Below are positions 54,444 to 64,000 of a DNA stretch of 64,000 bases, piece by piece (position 1 is the stretch's first letter; every line of letters begins with the position of its first letter). The position numbers were made by a program, and so were the translations under genes. Origin of the DNA: Tremella fuciformis (Eukaryota; Basidiomycota; Tremellomycetes; Tremellales; Tremellaceae); NCBI GenBank assembly GCA_032768795.1, contig CP136496.1, positions 372,001 to 436,000 on the forward strand, in the 5' to 3' direction. The notes beneath the pieces are model-generated. The model searched no databases and was not told the origin of the DNA. It saw nothing but the letters and a program-made list of their open reading frames with translations.

Positions 54444-55126
54444 TCAGCGTAGCTCTTACGGGGCGAATTTCTGCGGGTGTCCCTGGAACGAAAACGGTAA
54501 ATGGGGGAATTAAATAAGAAAATTCCGGCCATTCTGATTTCATCAGCACAATCCTAATATGCATTGTGTCCTTGCCAAATTGCCTTTCATCAGAGAATAA
54601 AGATCTATGCATGAGGCTGATGCATGGAATGATCTCTGTAGCAGAACCAATCGCCTACATAGCTACTGCCATACCCTGCCCTATCATTGCACCAAAATGG
54701 TTACAATAGCGCAAGTCTGACAAGACTGCAATAGGCTTGCCAGGTGGCAGCTGTGACATAGCCCCTGTGACCAGCTTGGCATGCCTATGATCATCTGATC
54801 AGCCTAGCATGCCCAACAAGCACTTGCGCATCTCTTGATGAAGTGCTTTAGCTTGCAACTAATCAATGTTCTACAGTACATCCGGCTTTGCCGGATGCTT
54901 GACCCGTAAGGGCTGCGATGGCTGCGCCGCTAGGCGCAAGGGGGGGTCTTGGGGGGGTGTCCCACCCCCCCATGTCTAACGGAACCAAAGAACAAGGAAT
55001 TGCATTAGGTTTTCCAAATTGCCTGAGAACCAATAACTTGAATACCTGATTAGAAATTCAGAGCTAAAAAAGAATTGAAATAACGAGCTACGCCCTATCG
55101 CGCACTTTCCTGCACGATCTACCTAG
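54444..55126 (+). mobile_element. Non-autonomous Helitron (683 bp)
   Basis: The 3' end is clear: GAGCTACGCCC (55086-55096), an imperfect hairpin (ATCGCGCA at 55097-55104 with TGCACGAT at 55111-55118), TCTACCTAG and T at 55127, as in the 1-4040 element. The proposed 5' end is A|TC at 54443/54444: TCAGCGTAGCTC, where GCGTAGCTC is the reverse complement of the 3' GAGCTACGC. The interior is AT-rich and non-coding with three tight GC-rich hairpins. It lies between the proteasome alpha4 promoter and the 55203 gene. The 5' boundary is less certain than the 3' one. Confidence 0.65.
54879..54971 (+). repeat. Three consecutive perfect hairpins
   Basis: Hairpin 1 at 54879-54897: CATCCGGC, loop TTT, GCCGGATG. 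Hairpin 2 at 54923-54938: TGCGCC, loop GCTA, GGCGCA. Hairpin 3 at 54951-54971: GGGGGGGTG, loop TCC, CACCCCCCC. Stems of 8, 6 and 9 bp without mismatch within 93 bp, in otherwise AT-rich transposon DNA. Confidence 0.85.
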
Positions 55127-55202
55127 TCGACAACTCTGACACGCCCTCTGTTGTCTTCTGACGCCTTGTACAGGCCCTCTACGACCGGCACAGTCAGGCG
55201 AC

Positions 55203-55907
55203 ATGAGAGCTTTCAGCAGCGTGCGGAATAGAAAGAACGCCAAAACGCCCTTGAAGCCGGAGGATGCGAAAGAGGAGGACTGTGAGTGTCTTTCCCCGAA
55301 CATTGGGGACATTGCTGACCGGAAAGCAAGGATAATAGACGAGCAGGGTTAGTGCGGGTTGCAAGCTGGCGGGACAGATGCTGATGGGAAGAGCAAGAGA
55401 AGGAGATACTGGACTTGCGGATGAAGAGTCGGAATGACAACATGAAAGCGCAAAACTTTCTCGACATTGCCGTCCTCATGTCCATCTTCCTGTGAGCCGT
55501 CTCACCAAGACTTCTGCGCTACGAGCATGAAGGCCTAGCAAGTGTTGACTTTCAGCACGATCTTTCAGCTCCTGAGCTATCTTCGAACGTCTCAGACAAC
55601 CCTGACATTCCTGTCCATCACTCGCCTGCCCTTCATCCCACTATCGCTTACGCCCTACTATTTGCCGCCACCAGTACGGCCCGTTACCCGGTATCACCTT
55701 TATTTCGCCATTACCCAATTGTGCTTCCTCGTCGCAGCATTACGAGAGATACAAGCCCGAGGTACATGGGACTTTGGCGAGCTCGCCCGATGGGCACTAC
55801 CCGTCATTATGGCCACCATCGTCGAGGTGCAGAGGCGAGGGGAGAATGATGTCTTGCGAAAGCTCGATGAGCTCGAGGGTCTCAAGTACGAAGCCAAGGG
55901 AGCATGA
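55203..55907 (+). CDS. Small conserved-looking membrane protein, unknown
   Basis: Four exons, 55203-55281, 55327-55347, 55392-55491 and 55556-55907, give 183 residues; exon 2 is only 21 nt. A basic, soluble N-terminus (MRAFSSVRNRKNAKTP) and a charged helix (QEKEILDLRMKSRNDNMKAQ) lead into three or four hydrophobic segments: DIAVLMSIFLTIFQLLSYL, LPFIPLSLTPYYLPPP, YHLYFAITQLCFLVAALREI, LARWALPVIMATIV. A charged C-terminus follows. The cell location is probably an internal membrane. I do not recognise the family. The small Helitron ends 77 bp upstream of the start. Confidence 0.75.
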
Positions 55908-56393
55908 TCATCTTGCACATCAGCTGTGCCCAACGCGCCACACCACCATTATCGACATGTCAACAGCGGGGTTGCCTTGTGCATATGACACGACTCGACG
56001 CAATTCAATCGCGTACAAAGCCCTGCATCATAACGCAAACCGTCATTGCCAAGGAGAACCGGGTCATTTGCACCTTCCCAGACGGGTCCCCGCGAAGGAC
56101 GATATCTCGCCACTCGGACGCAATGCGACTTCAGCGCCGCTAGGTCATCGTCTTGGGGAGATGCCGAGGTCATCGAGCGTACGTAAGTTTCGCGTATGCA
56201 TCTTCTGTTGTTCCCCGTGTTCTGTTGTTGTTGTTCGAGACGTCAGCGGGGGCTAGCGGGAACGGGCGATCGAGCGGGTCTCACCGCGACTCGAGACGCG
56301 CCTGATTTACCTATTTAAGTGACATTCCACTCGATCAACTGCATTCATTCTCAAACACCTCTTGACTCTTTCCCATCTGAGCTCCTGCCCACC
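55908..56393. other. Promoter of the Prm10-like gene
   Basis: Holds a TGTTGTTGTTGTT repeat at 56221 and CCTATTTAAGTG at 56311, a TATA-like box about 80 bp before the 56394 start. No gene. Confidence 0.5.
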
Positions 56394-59300
56394 ATGTCGA
56401 ACAACCCTCTACCTCCTACAGAGCCCCGTCGCCAGTCAACAGTCCGCTTCTCCCGCGGAGATATGTCTCCAATCGGTACCATGGCATCAGACAGCACCAT
56501 CAACGGCCCTCATGTTCATCCCACACCTTTGCAACTGCAGCAAGAACAAGCAGCAGCGCGACTTCGAGCTCAAGCCCAATCGCCTTCCCAGTCGTCCCCA
56601 GCGCGCGCATCTTACATCGCCCCAGGCCAACAGCCCCTGACAAGCATTCACGAGGTCCCCCCTCAGCTTTCTCAGCCTCAGCAGTACCTTGCGGCATACG
56701 ATGGAGCGACGTACCCCCTCACGTCGGAAGTGTCCCTCGGTCCCTCTGAGGCGCCTCGATCTGAGGCGAATAGCGAGTACTACGGCGCTACGCACGACGA
56801 GACCGAGACCCTCGCTCCAGGCGACTCCGAGTCGGTGCGCTACGCCGCTATCGCCGATAGCTATACCGTGCCGCCGCCCCGAGTCAGTGGCCGCAGGCAG
56901 ACAATGGACAAGCACGACCCCGGTCTACAAGAAGATATGATCAGTCCCCGAAGCACTACAGCCTACAGTCATTTCGACGATTTTGGTGCCTTCGACACGC
57001 GCCAGTCATCCGCCAGAGCCCCTCAGCAACGACACTCCGTCATCGGCGTCGAGCAGCCCTTGCTTCAAGCCTCCCCGGGCGGGGGTCGGGCATACGCGTA
57101 CCGAGCGTCAGAGTCCACCATACCCGCTCGTGTGACACCAAGCCCGCGGAATAACAGGGTCGGCGATCTTATGGGAGGCTCTCCTTACGCCTCGCCCGGT
57201 CAGCGTTACGCGGATCCCCGAATGGGTTCCCAGCCAGATGTCTTCTCGCCTCGTGCCGCCTATGGTAATAGAGAGGACCGACCCTCGATCGGCTCGCTTC
57301 CGCAGTATTCCTCGCCTAGGAACAGTGGACAGAGCGATATTCCTCTCTACTATGAGAAAGAGGCCCCCTGGGGTGAGAAACAAGGGACAACGTATCATCG
57401 GCCAGACTGGGAGGACGAGCGAACGACGGGTCGTGGCTCGTATGCCCGTGCTCGAGCGAACTCGGAATCTCGCGGAACCGGAATGCGTCGTCGCACTACA
57501 CGTGAGGTCGAAGCAGATGAGGAGGAGACGTACCGCGTGAAGGGCGGCGTCTTCTCCCAACTCCTGCGCCTGACTGGCCAAGGTACCTCGTCCACAATGC
57601 GGCGGCGCTTCTCTTCGCGGGCCGGCTCGGAAGCCCCGGCAGCGTCGACCATGAAGAACCTCGGGCTCAAGCGAGTTGACTCTGTCGCCTCCACGGTATG
57701 GGGTATGGACGATCTCGATCCTGATGATCCTCGTCTGACAGGCGTCAAGAAGAAGAAGAAGCACCGGGCTCGTAGCGCGTCCTTCTCCGATTTGCTTTTC
57801 CGCAAGGAGAATGGCCACAGCGACACAGAGTCTGTGTCCGGCAGAAAGCATCGTCGAGCCTCAATCCAGCTGCATGTAGCCGGTGAGTTTGCTTACTGAC
57901 ATGGCCAGGACTGATGCGCAGACATTCTGACGCGGCAGCAATTTATTCTCAAGCTCGCAAAGGCGCTCATGACATTCGGGGCTCCCTCGCATCGCATAGA
58001 ATCACAACTCGCCGCCACTGCTTTGGTACTCGAGATCGATGCCCAGTTCATACACTTCCCGTCCATTGTCATCGCATCATTCGGTGACGCCGACACACGG
58101 ACATCCGAAACCCATTTCGTCAAGGCACCGTCTGGACTGCAGCTCGGGAAGCTACACAAGACACATACAGTCTATCGCCAGGTTGTTCACGACGAGATTG
58201 ATGCTGCTGAAGGCACCCGAATGCTTCATAATCTGCTCAAGCTCCCAATGGAATACAATCTCTGGCAGCGCATGGTTCTCGCGTTCTTCAGTTCGGCGAT
58301 GATCGCCCCTATGGCGTTCTCCGGCAGCATTATCGATGGATTGGCGAGTGGCGCTTTGGCCATCCTCCTCAGCTTTATGCAGCTTCACGTCGCCAGTAAG
58401 AGCGCCATGTATTCGAACATCTTCGAGTAGGTCACGACCGCGGGAATTGACTCTTACAAACAGGATCTCAATTGCTACGGTGATCAGCTTTACTGCTCGC
58501 GGGCTATCTACCACTGGTTTCTTTTGTTATCAGGCGGTAGCGTCCGCGGGAGTCGTCCTTATTCTGCCCGGATACACAATACGTGGGTGTCACCCCTACA
58601 TGTTCGTGGCTAACACGGCAGTCTGTGGTTCACTCGAACTTGCCTCGAAGCACATTGTTCCGGGATCCGTGCGAATGGTCTACGCCATCATCTATTCGCT
58701 CTTCCTGGTGGGTTAAGGAGGCTCCACGAGGTTCGGCCGTATTGACACGGCAGGGTTTTGGGATCACCATCGGCTCCGACCTATTTTACGTGTTCGACCG
58801 GCCTGCTCGTCGCGCTGCGGATGCTGCCATCGCAGCGTCATCCTCGTTCATCACTCTGGATGGCACTTTTTCACCTACTCAAAGTAACTCATCCAGCGCT
58901 CTCGCGCCTTTCCTGCCCTTCAATGGGACATTCACCTTCTCGAACACCACATCGGATGCTGTGTCCGGTGCACTCAATCAAGGTTCAATCATTTGTGTGC
59001 GCGATCCCAATTGGCCTTGGTGGCGAAGGGGCATGCCAGAGTGGTACCTTTGGTTCCTCGTCCCCATCTTCAGTGTCCTGCTGAGCATGTGGAACATGCA
59101 GCCACTGCGAAGTCGGCAGCTTCCTGTCATGTGCGTTATAAGCTGTATCGCCTATTTCACCAACACCTTGGCCAACCACTACATCTTTGATCGGAGTGAT
59201 GTCGTCAGTGCAATCGGAGCATTCGTGGTCGGGTGAGCTTCCTGCGCCCAGCGAACAATGACAAGCTGAGAGTCAGGATCTTGGGCAACATCTACTCGCG

Positions 59301-59637
59301 CATCTTCGGTGGCACGGCCTTCACCTCGATGGTACCCGGTGTGCTCTTCTTAGTACCCGTAAGCAAGCTACCACAAGCTCGACCTGAAGCTGACTGATTC
59401 AGTCCGGCATATCCGCCGCTGGCGGGCTCGCTATGTCGAACACCTCCAGACATAGCCAGGCATACTCGCAAGGCTTGACCATCGGGTTCAGGATGATCCA
59501 AGTAGGAATCGGTATTACGGTTGGTCTTTCGGCGTGATGATCTCAATTGTTCTAATTCTCAGGTCGGTTTGTTCGGCTCGGGTTTGCTAATCTACTCGTT
59601 TGGCAGGAAGAAGGGCGCCGCTCTCTTCGCTTTCTAG
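56394..59637 (+). CDS. PRM10: Prm10/ThrE-type multi-spanning membrane protein
   Basis: Eight exons (56394-57882, 57922-58426, 58464-58582, 58622-58707, 58754-59232, 59277-59358, 59403-59519, 59563-59637) give 983 residues. The first 480 residues are disordered (Ser, Pro, Gln, Arg). The membrane part begins TRQQFILKLAKALMTFGAPS, the start of the ThrE/DUF1212 domain, and has about ten hydrophobic segments in two halves separated by a luminal loop with N-glycosylation sites (NGTFTFSN). It ends FGRKKGAALFAF. ThrE relatives in bacteria export threonine; yeast Prm10 is pheromone-regulated and of unknown transport role. The donor of the last intron could also be at 59503 (GTAGGA); family similarity favours 59520. 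Introns are 37-46 nt. Confidence 0.9.
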
Positions 59638-60540
59638 GTGATAAAATGGTTGCGTTGCGATTAAGGCCAGATCACTCGTACCGTTCGTTCCATCGTCCCC
59701 TGTGGCGAATTGCCGCAGAACACCCTCATGTCTTGGTATGTGATATGTCAAAGCCTATATCTGCTTCATGCTTTCGAGCAGAATGCATGTCTTGGCGCGC
59801 AAGAGCAGTCCACGGAATTAGCCAGGATTTAGTCGTTCGAACAGACACGATTCTGGCGTGCGGCCATCTGGTTCATCTCCAACAGTTCGAGCGCTTCTCC
59901 CGCGTCGCCCAGCTTGCTGAAGCGATCCTGTCGATGATAGCCTCCCTTACAACCGGTCCAGGAAACACAAGATGGGCCAAACGGACATAGGTTTAGACAA
60001 AGCAGGACTTCGCGGGTGATACTATTTATTACTATCTGTAGTTCATAGCTTTGTCGATGAGGCACTGAATCGAAAGGTCTGTTGGCTTGCTTCAACATTG
60101 CGGAGCGGCAGATCCTGTCACTCCTGCCTGTGGTAAATGTCAGTGCGCTCATGCTTGCAGAGAGAGGGGGTAAGGAGACGGCTGTCAAACCCCCGCCCTG
60201 GAGGAAGACTTTACATTGCAGTTTCCTTGAATATTGGCAATGTTTTTGCTCTTCCCTTCTCATACCTAGCTGCACGGCCTGGAAAGAGGACTATGAACAA
60301 CACGCAAATTTCAAAGCCCATCTCCTTTGATACATGCGCAGAATGTGCAAAATGTGAGACATTTGGCCAAGAGCCACTTCTTTACACCTTTGATGCATCT
60401 GGTCCTTCCATTGTCACAGAGGCTCCACCAGTCTTGCAGATGCACTTTGCGGGGGAACATAAAAGCAGGGAGCCAGATGAACTGCTCACACAGCACTAAA
60501 CTTGTACTGACACATCACTAGCATCTACACACAACTGACA
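59638..60540. other. Transition from housekeeping DNA to an AT-richer segment
   Basis: On the minus strand 59829-59925 encodes a protein-like end (SKLGDAGEALELLEMNQMAA) without a recognisable start; a relic exon is possible. On the + strand 60290-60499 encodes FDTCAECAKCETFGQ, a cysteine cluster, with no family. From about 60060 the base composition drops toward that of the first Helitron. Confidence 0.35.
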
Positions 60541-61801
60541 ATGAACAATCCACTGGCAGAAACCCTCCGTCTCCTCACTGCAACTACCGCTGCTACAGAT
60601 GAGCATTATACCAAACGCATACTCCCCTCCAAGATTTCCTACATAACTGACCTCTTTGCTCACTCCAAGAGCAATGGTAATTCCAAGCAGGAAGAGTGCA
60701 AACACCATAATAACAGTGATGGTGATAACCTCTATCCTTGGGATCAGATTACAGCGCAAGTCATCCCACTACTGAGTCTACAAACACTGACACTCTAGGT
60801 TAATCACTGCAGCAAACAAGACAGCTGATTCAAACACAACATATGTATGGTTGAAAGCTTTGCGCCATGGGGAAGGCTGGCACAATGTAGCAGAAGCTCA
60901 TTTTGGAGCAGAATGGGAGACGAAATATGCAAAGCTGAATGGAACAGCTGACATGCCTTGGGCAAGCAATCACCTTGTTTTTGGGACTTGGAACTGATGA
61001 CTAGGGTCCTGACCCCTTGCTTACTGAGAAGGGTAAGGGGCAAGTGCATGAGCGCAAGGTCAAATTTGAGGCAGCAGTGCAGCAGGGTATGCCTCTGCCG
61101 CAGACAGTCTATGTTTCCCCACTGAGCAGGTGTGGCGAGACAACAGTCATTGTCACAGGGGGCTTCCCTAATGTCAGGTATATTGTGAGTGAGGTCTGTC
61201 TGAGTCCAAATTGACTGGCAGGTCATGGAGCCCCTGCGAGAGAAGATGCATGTGCATACCTGTGACAAGAGAAGCACCAAGTCTGAGATAGGCACAAAGT
61301 TCGGTCAGTCACTGGGGACCATCTATTTACTGTCTGCTCTGACCACAAGAACACTTTCAATTTCAGGAAGGCTTTACTGAAAGCGATGAAGTGTGGAGAT
61401 CAGAAGAGCCAAGAGAGACTGACAATGAGATGCAAAAGCGGTTTTGTTCTGCGTACTCTCAAATCCTTGCCAAGGATCCATACCCTTTCCAGATCATTTC
61501 CACTCATTCTGGCGTTATAAATGCTGTCCTTGTAAGTCTTGGCCACCCTGCTTGTGGTGTTGAGACAGCAGGTGAGATGAATTTAATTGTGAGTTGCTGT
61601 GGCAGCATTGTGCACTGTGCTCATTGTCAGCTTAAGATAGAAGGCAAACCTCCCAAGACTTTGGATGACTCGGAGTCCGGATTATCTGAGACTGTTGATG
61701 ACCAGTGGGTGGCAGGTTCCCCAATCCCACTGACTGAGCTACTGTCTGGTTTGGTGAGGGATCACTCAGATGCCCAAGAAACCTCTATGGATGAGGCCTG
61801 A
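60541..61801 (+). CDS. Pmu1-type phosphoglycerate-mutase-family phosphatase
   Basis: Histidine-phosphatase superfamily. Exons 60799-60961, 61005-61184, 61222-61303, 61350-61588 and 61631-61801 join in frame; the 5' exon (ATG 60541) could not be joined with certainty. The catalytic motif is LRHGEGWHNVAE, followed by WGPDPLLTEKG, YVSPLSRCGET, VHTCDKRSTKSEI, FTESDEVW and the second histidine in ISTHSGVINAVL, which are the Pmu1 hallmarks. The intron 60962-61004 must begin GCAAGC to give WGPDP, so it is a GC-AG intron. Substrate unknown; family members act on small phosphate esters or are regulators of adenine metabolism. It lies in an AT-richer stretch and may have been moved there. Confidence 0.8.
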
Positions 61802-62960
61802 TTACATAATTTCTTGACTTGTCTGAACAACAGTCTTCCTGACCATGTCAAAAGCTCTGCTCCATGCATAAATTCTTGTCCTCATGCTCCCCCATTACTT
61901 GCAGTATCTGGTACCTCAAACTACATGATCGGATGCAATAGCATGCAATCCTCAGGCTTGTGAGCTTGGCAGCAGTATGTGGGAAGCTGTTGTGGAACAG
62001 GACTAGGAGCCCAAAAGGCTGACAAAGAGGGGAATACTATCTCCAAACAAAAAATAATACAGCCTTGCTCTGGTCAAGTGGGAAGACTGGCGGTGGCTAT
62101 ATAAGTACCGGAATTGTGTTGTGTATGGCAGGAGCACACCATCATCATGGCATGTCATTCTGTCTCTGATTGAAACCACGTGTTGCATCTCCACAAGTTC
62201 CTTGATGGCCTTCACCTCATGCTGGACTCCAAGCATGCATGTTGCAAAGCAAATGACAAAGCTGGGGCCAGAAACTTTTGACAAAAGTAAAAACAACAAG
62301 CAATGTCTTTTTGGCTGCTGAGAAGGCTCATCAGATGTCCTTGGCACAGCCTCTGAAATCCTGTGAGTCATCAATGCCTTCACCACTCCATGCATGAACC
62401 ACAACAAGACTGCTGCTGACTGCCTCAGGACTAGATTCTTCTGTCCCCTCATAAAACTTCTTTTGGAAGGTCACAGGATGCACCTCAACAATCGCTTTTC
62501 TCCTTTCACCTTCTTTTTGCCACTCCAAGGTTGAGCAAGACAGAATCTACGCATTCCAGAATTCACATGTAGGACAGAAAATGCAACATCTCTGCAAATG
62601 CAACTTCCTGCTTCCAATATGCTGCCTTTGACACAATACATTGCATATGTTTTGAGTATCACCAACACCAAGCTCACATTTCTTCATATCCAATGCAGAA
62701 TATTTGCATATGATGACATCATCTTACAGAAAGGTGTAGAGAGATTTGTCTGACAATCTGTCATACAAATTTGAACTTGCAGATCATCTGCTTAGAGATG
62801 CAATATCAATGCCTCCGGTGGGGATGGCAAAAATACTGTGCTATTTAACCATTCCAATGCACAGCTCTAGGATTGTGAACATCATTCATCTCTGTCAAAT
62901 CACTTTGTGCAAGTCAGGCTGGTGCAGGTCTACCCTACCACTTCACTGTCAGCCCCTATC
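61802..62960. other. Gene-poor segment with a small minus-strand coding-like frame
   Basis: On the minus strand 62331-62528 reads EWQKEGERRKAIVEVHPVTF, then QKKFYEGTEESSPEAVSSSL, and stops at 62331. This looks like a real C-terminal exon, but I found no consistent upstream exon or start. The rest is AT-rich with no supported gene. Confidence 0.35.
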
Positions 62961-64000
62961 ATGTCCAAGTTTCTGTATCACCTTGAGCAGTGCCATATAC
63001 AGCCTTGCGGATATGATCAGTTACCGTTCTGGGCCGCAGAGCATATTGAACGTTACTCAGGACCGGGCTCTATCTTGCCAGTCAAATGTCCACAAGACGA
63101 GCCAGAGAGAAAGTCCTTTGGGGTTGAGACCAATAGATACTTAGACTCCATGTGGACAGAGATGATGGGAGGCATGGGGCAGTCAGGATCCCCCACAGGT
63201 AAGCCGCATTACTGGCCATTCCGCCAGACTGTCTGTTGACCATCCATTGCCAGATCCCCATAACGGTCCCACAATTGGGCACAAATGGGCACTCCCACAC
63301 ATCTGAGACTGTGCTGATAGACAGTACACACTCTTCAAACTCTGCATCAGGGTTGGAAGCAGAAGATCAGGACACTTGACTGGGCATGGACCTACTATGT
63401 TGGGTGGCCTGACTTCCACCCGGATAAAGAGGACAATGCGCGCTTTGCATCCGCTATTAGCATTGCTGAGGGAGCTGCCATCTCTGAAGACTGTCTCAAG
63501 CAGCAAAGGGATCTGCTTGATGTTTTGCCCCCTCGCCCATTCAAGAACATGCTGGATGAAGGACTCAAAGGCTATGAGTCTCTTAGAGAGAGCAAAGTAC
63601 ATGAGCATGTGGACAAGCTCTGGCCAGGAACCAATGTTCAAGTGAGTCCAAATTCCCATTGAAGCATAACATGCTCTTTGGAAATTCTGAAGAACCTGCG
63701 TATGGTAGTTGACCATGACCAGATGGCTCTGCAGAGAGCAAGGAACGACTCTCTATGCCTCTCAGACGAACAGCAAGCTCATTTGGCACCTTGGATCAGG
63801 TGGAGCGATGAGATGACAGCACACCCCTGGCTGTCTACCTCAAGCTTTCTGCGTAACCTGCAGAAGGATGCCACTGTTGCAGGGCCAATCCTGAGGGAGA
63901 CTGTCATGGACTTCTTCTACAATCCCAGAATGACTCAACAGGCAGCTGAAACGCCATCCCACACAGCGTTGAGAAGTTATGAAATCGATCTGCATGCCCA
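62961..64000 (+). CDS. Unrecognised multi-exon gene, 3' partial at window edge
   Basis: Exon 62961-63198 (MSKFLYHLEQCHIQPCGYDQ) is followed by GTAAGC. A later exon runs from about 63350 to 63641 (TLDWAWTYYVGWPDFHPDKE, then LLDVLPPRPFKNMLDEGLKG) with donor GTGAGT. Intron 63642-63692 leads to an exon from 63693 open to the window end (LRMVVDHDQMALQRARND, APWIRWSDEMTAHPWLSTSS). The middle (63254-63349) needs one more short exon or intron that I could not fix. No domain is recognised. Its base composition matches the preceding phosphatase gene more than the housekeeping genes. Confidence 0.5.

Noticed and set aside
1..64000. tRNA, rRNA or CRISPR arrays
   Set aside because: No box-B/T-arm words in a cloverleaf context, no rRNA stretches, no spaced direct repeats; a eukaryotic chromosome would not carry CRISPR.

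Overview
The window comes from a basidiomycete yeast, most likely a tremellomycete. The evidence is the introns: nearly all are 37-50 nt, with GTRNGT-type donors, a CTGAC/CTAAC-like branch site 8-15 nt before the acceptor, and TAG/CAG ends. The conserved genes fit: elongation factor 3 (fungal), squalene epoxidase, a SUV3 helicase, a Prm10/ThrE membrane protein and proteasome alpha4. I rebuilt exon structures for the conserved genes by hand from splice signals, reading frame and family similarity. In every rebuilt conserved gene the exon lengths add up to whole codons.

Layout. (1) 1-4040: the 3' part of an autonomous Helitron (Rep/HUH plus Pif1-type helicase ORF, an intron-containing antisense passenger gene, and a 3' hairpin followed by CTAG|T). 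(2) 4041-6345: a multi-exon cysteine-rich gene on the minus strand and a truncated second copy of its first recognisable exon, which ends a few bases from the Helitron. (3) 6804-10148: elongation factor 3, minus strand. (4) About 11.7-38.0 kb: a roughly 26-kb island in which the recognised genes all lie on the + strand. It holds small intron-poor genes of no family I recognise. They fall into paralogous sets: family A (two members ending in a CaaX-like prenylation box, sharing promoter and 3' elements), family B (one gene, one pseudogene), and a ten-member tandem family C/D with a P-S-x-[DE]-T-F-x3-W-x-S signature. Several members are frameshifted. (5) 38.2-59.6 kb: normal gene-dense housekeeping chromosome: a Wss1/SPRTN protease, ERG1, a tandem-PH protein, SUV3, a phospholipid methyltransferase, a PPR protein, BET2, proteasome alpha4, a small membrane protein and a Prm10/ThrE protein. 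A 683-bp non-autonomous Helitron with the same 3' terminus as the first lies in the upstream region of the proteasome gene. (6) 60-64 kb: a more AT-rich stretch with a Pmu1-type histidine phosphatase and an unrecognised gene running off the right edge.

The most unusual part is region 4. It is bounded by housekeeping genes and shows tandem duplication with 3' flanks, repeated promoter modules, pseudogenes at several stages of decay and predicted membrane-anchored (prenylated) products. This looks like a fast-turnover, lineage-specific gene cluster. Its function cannot be read from the sequence.
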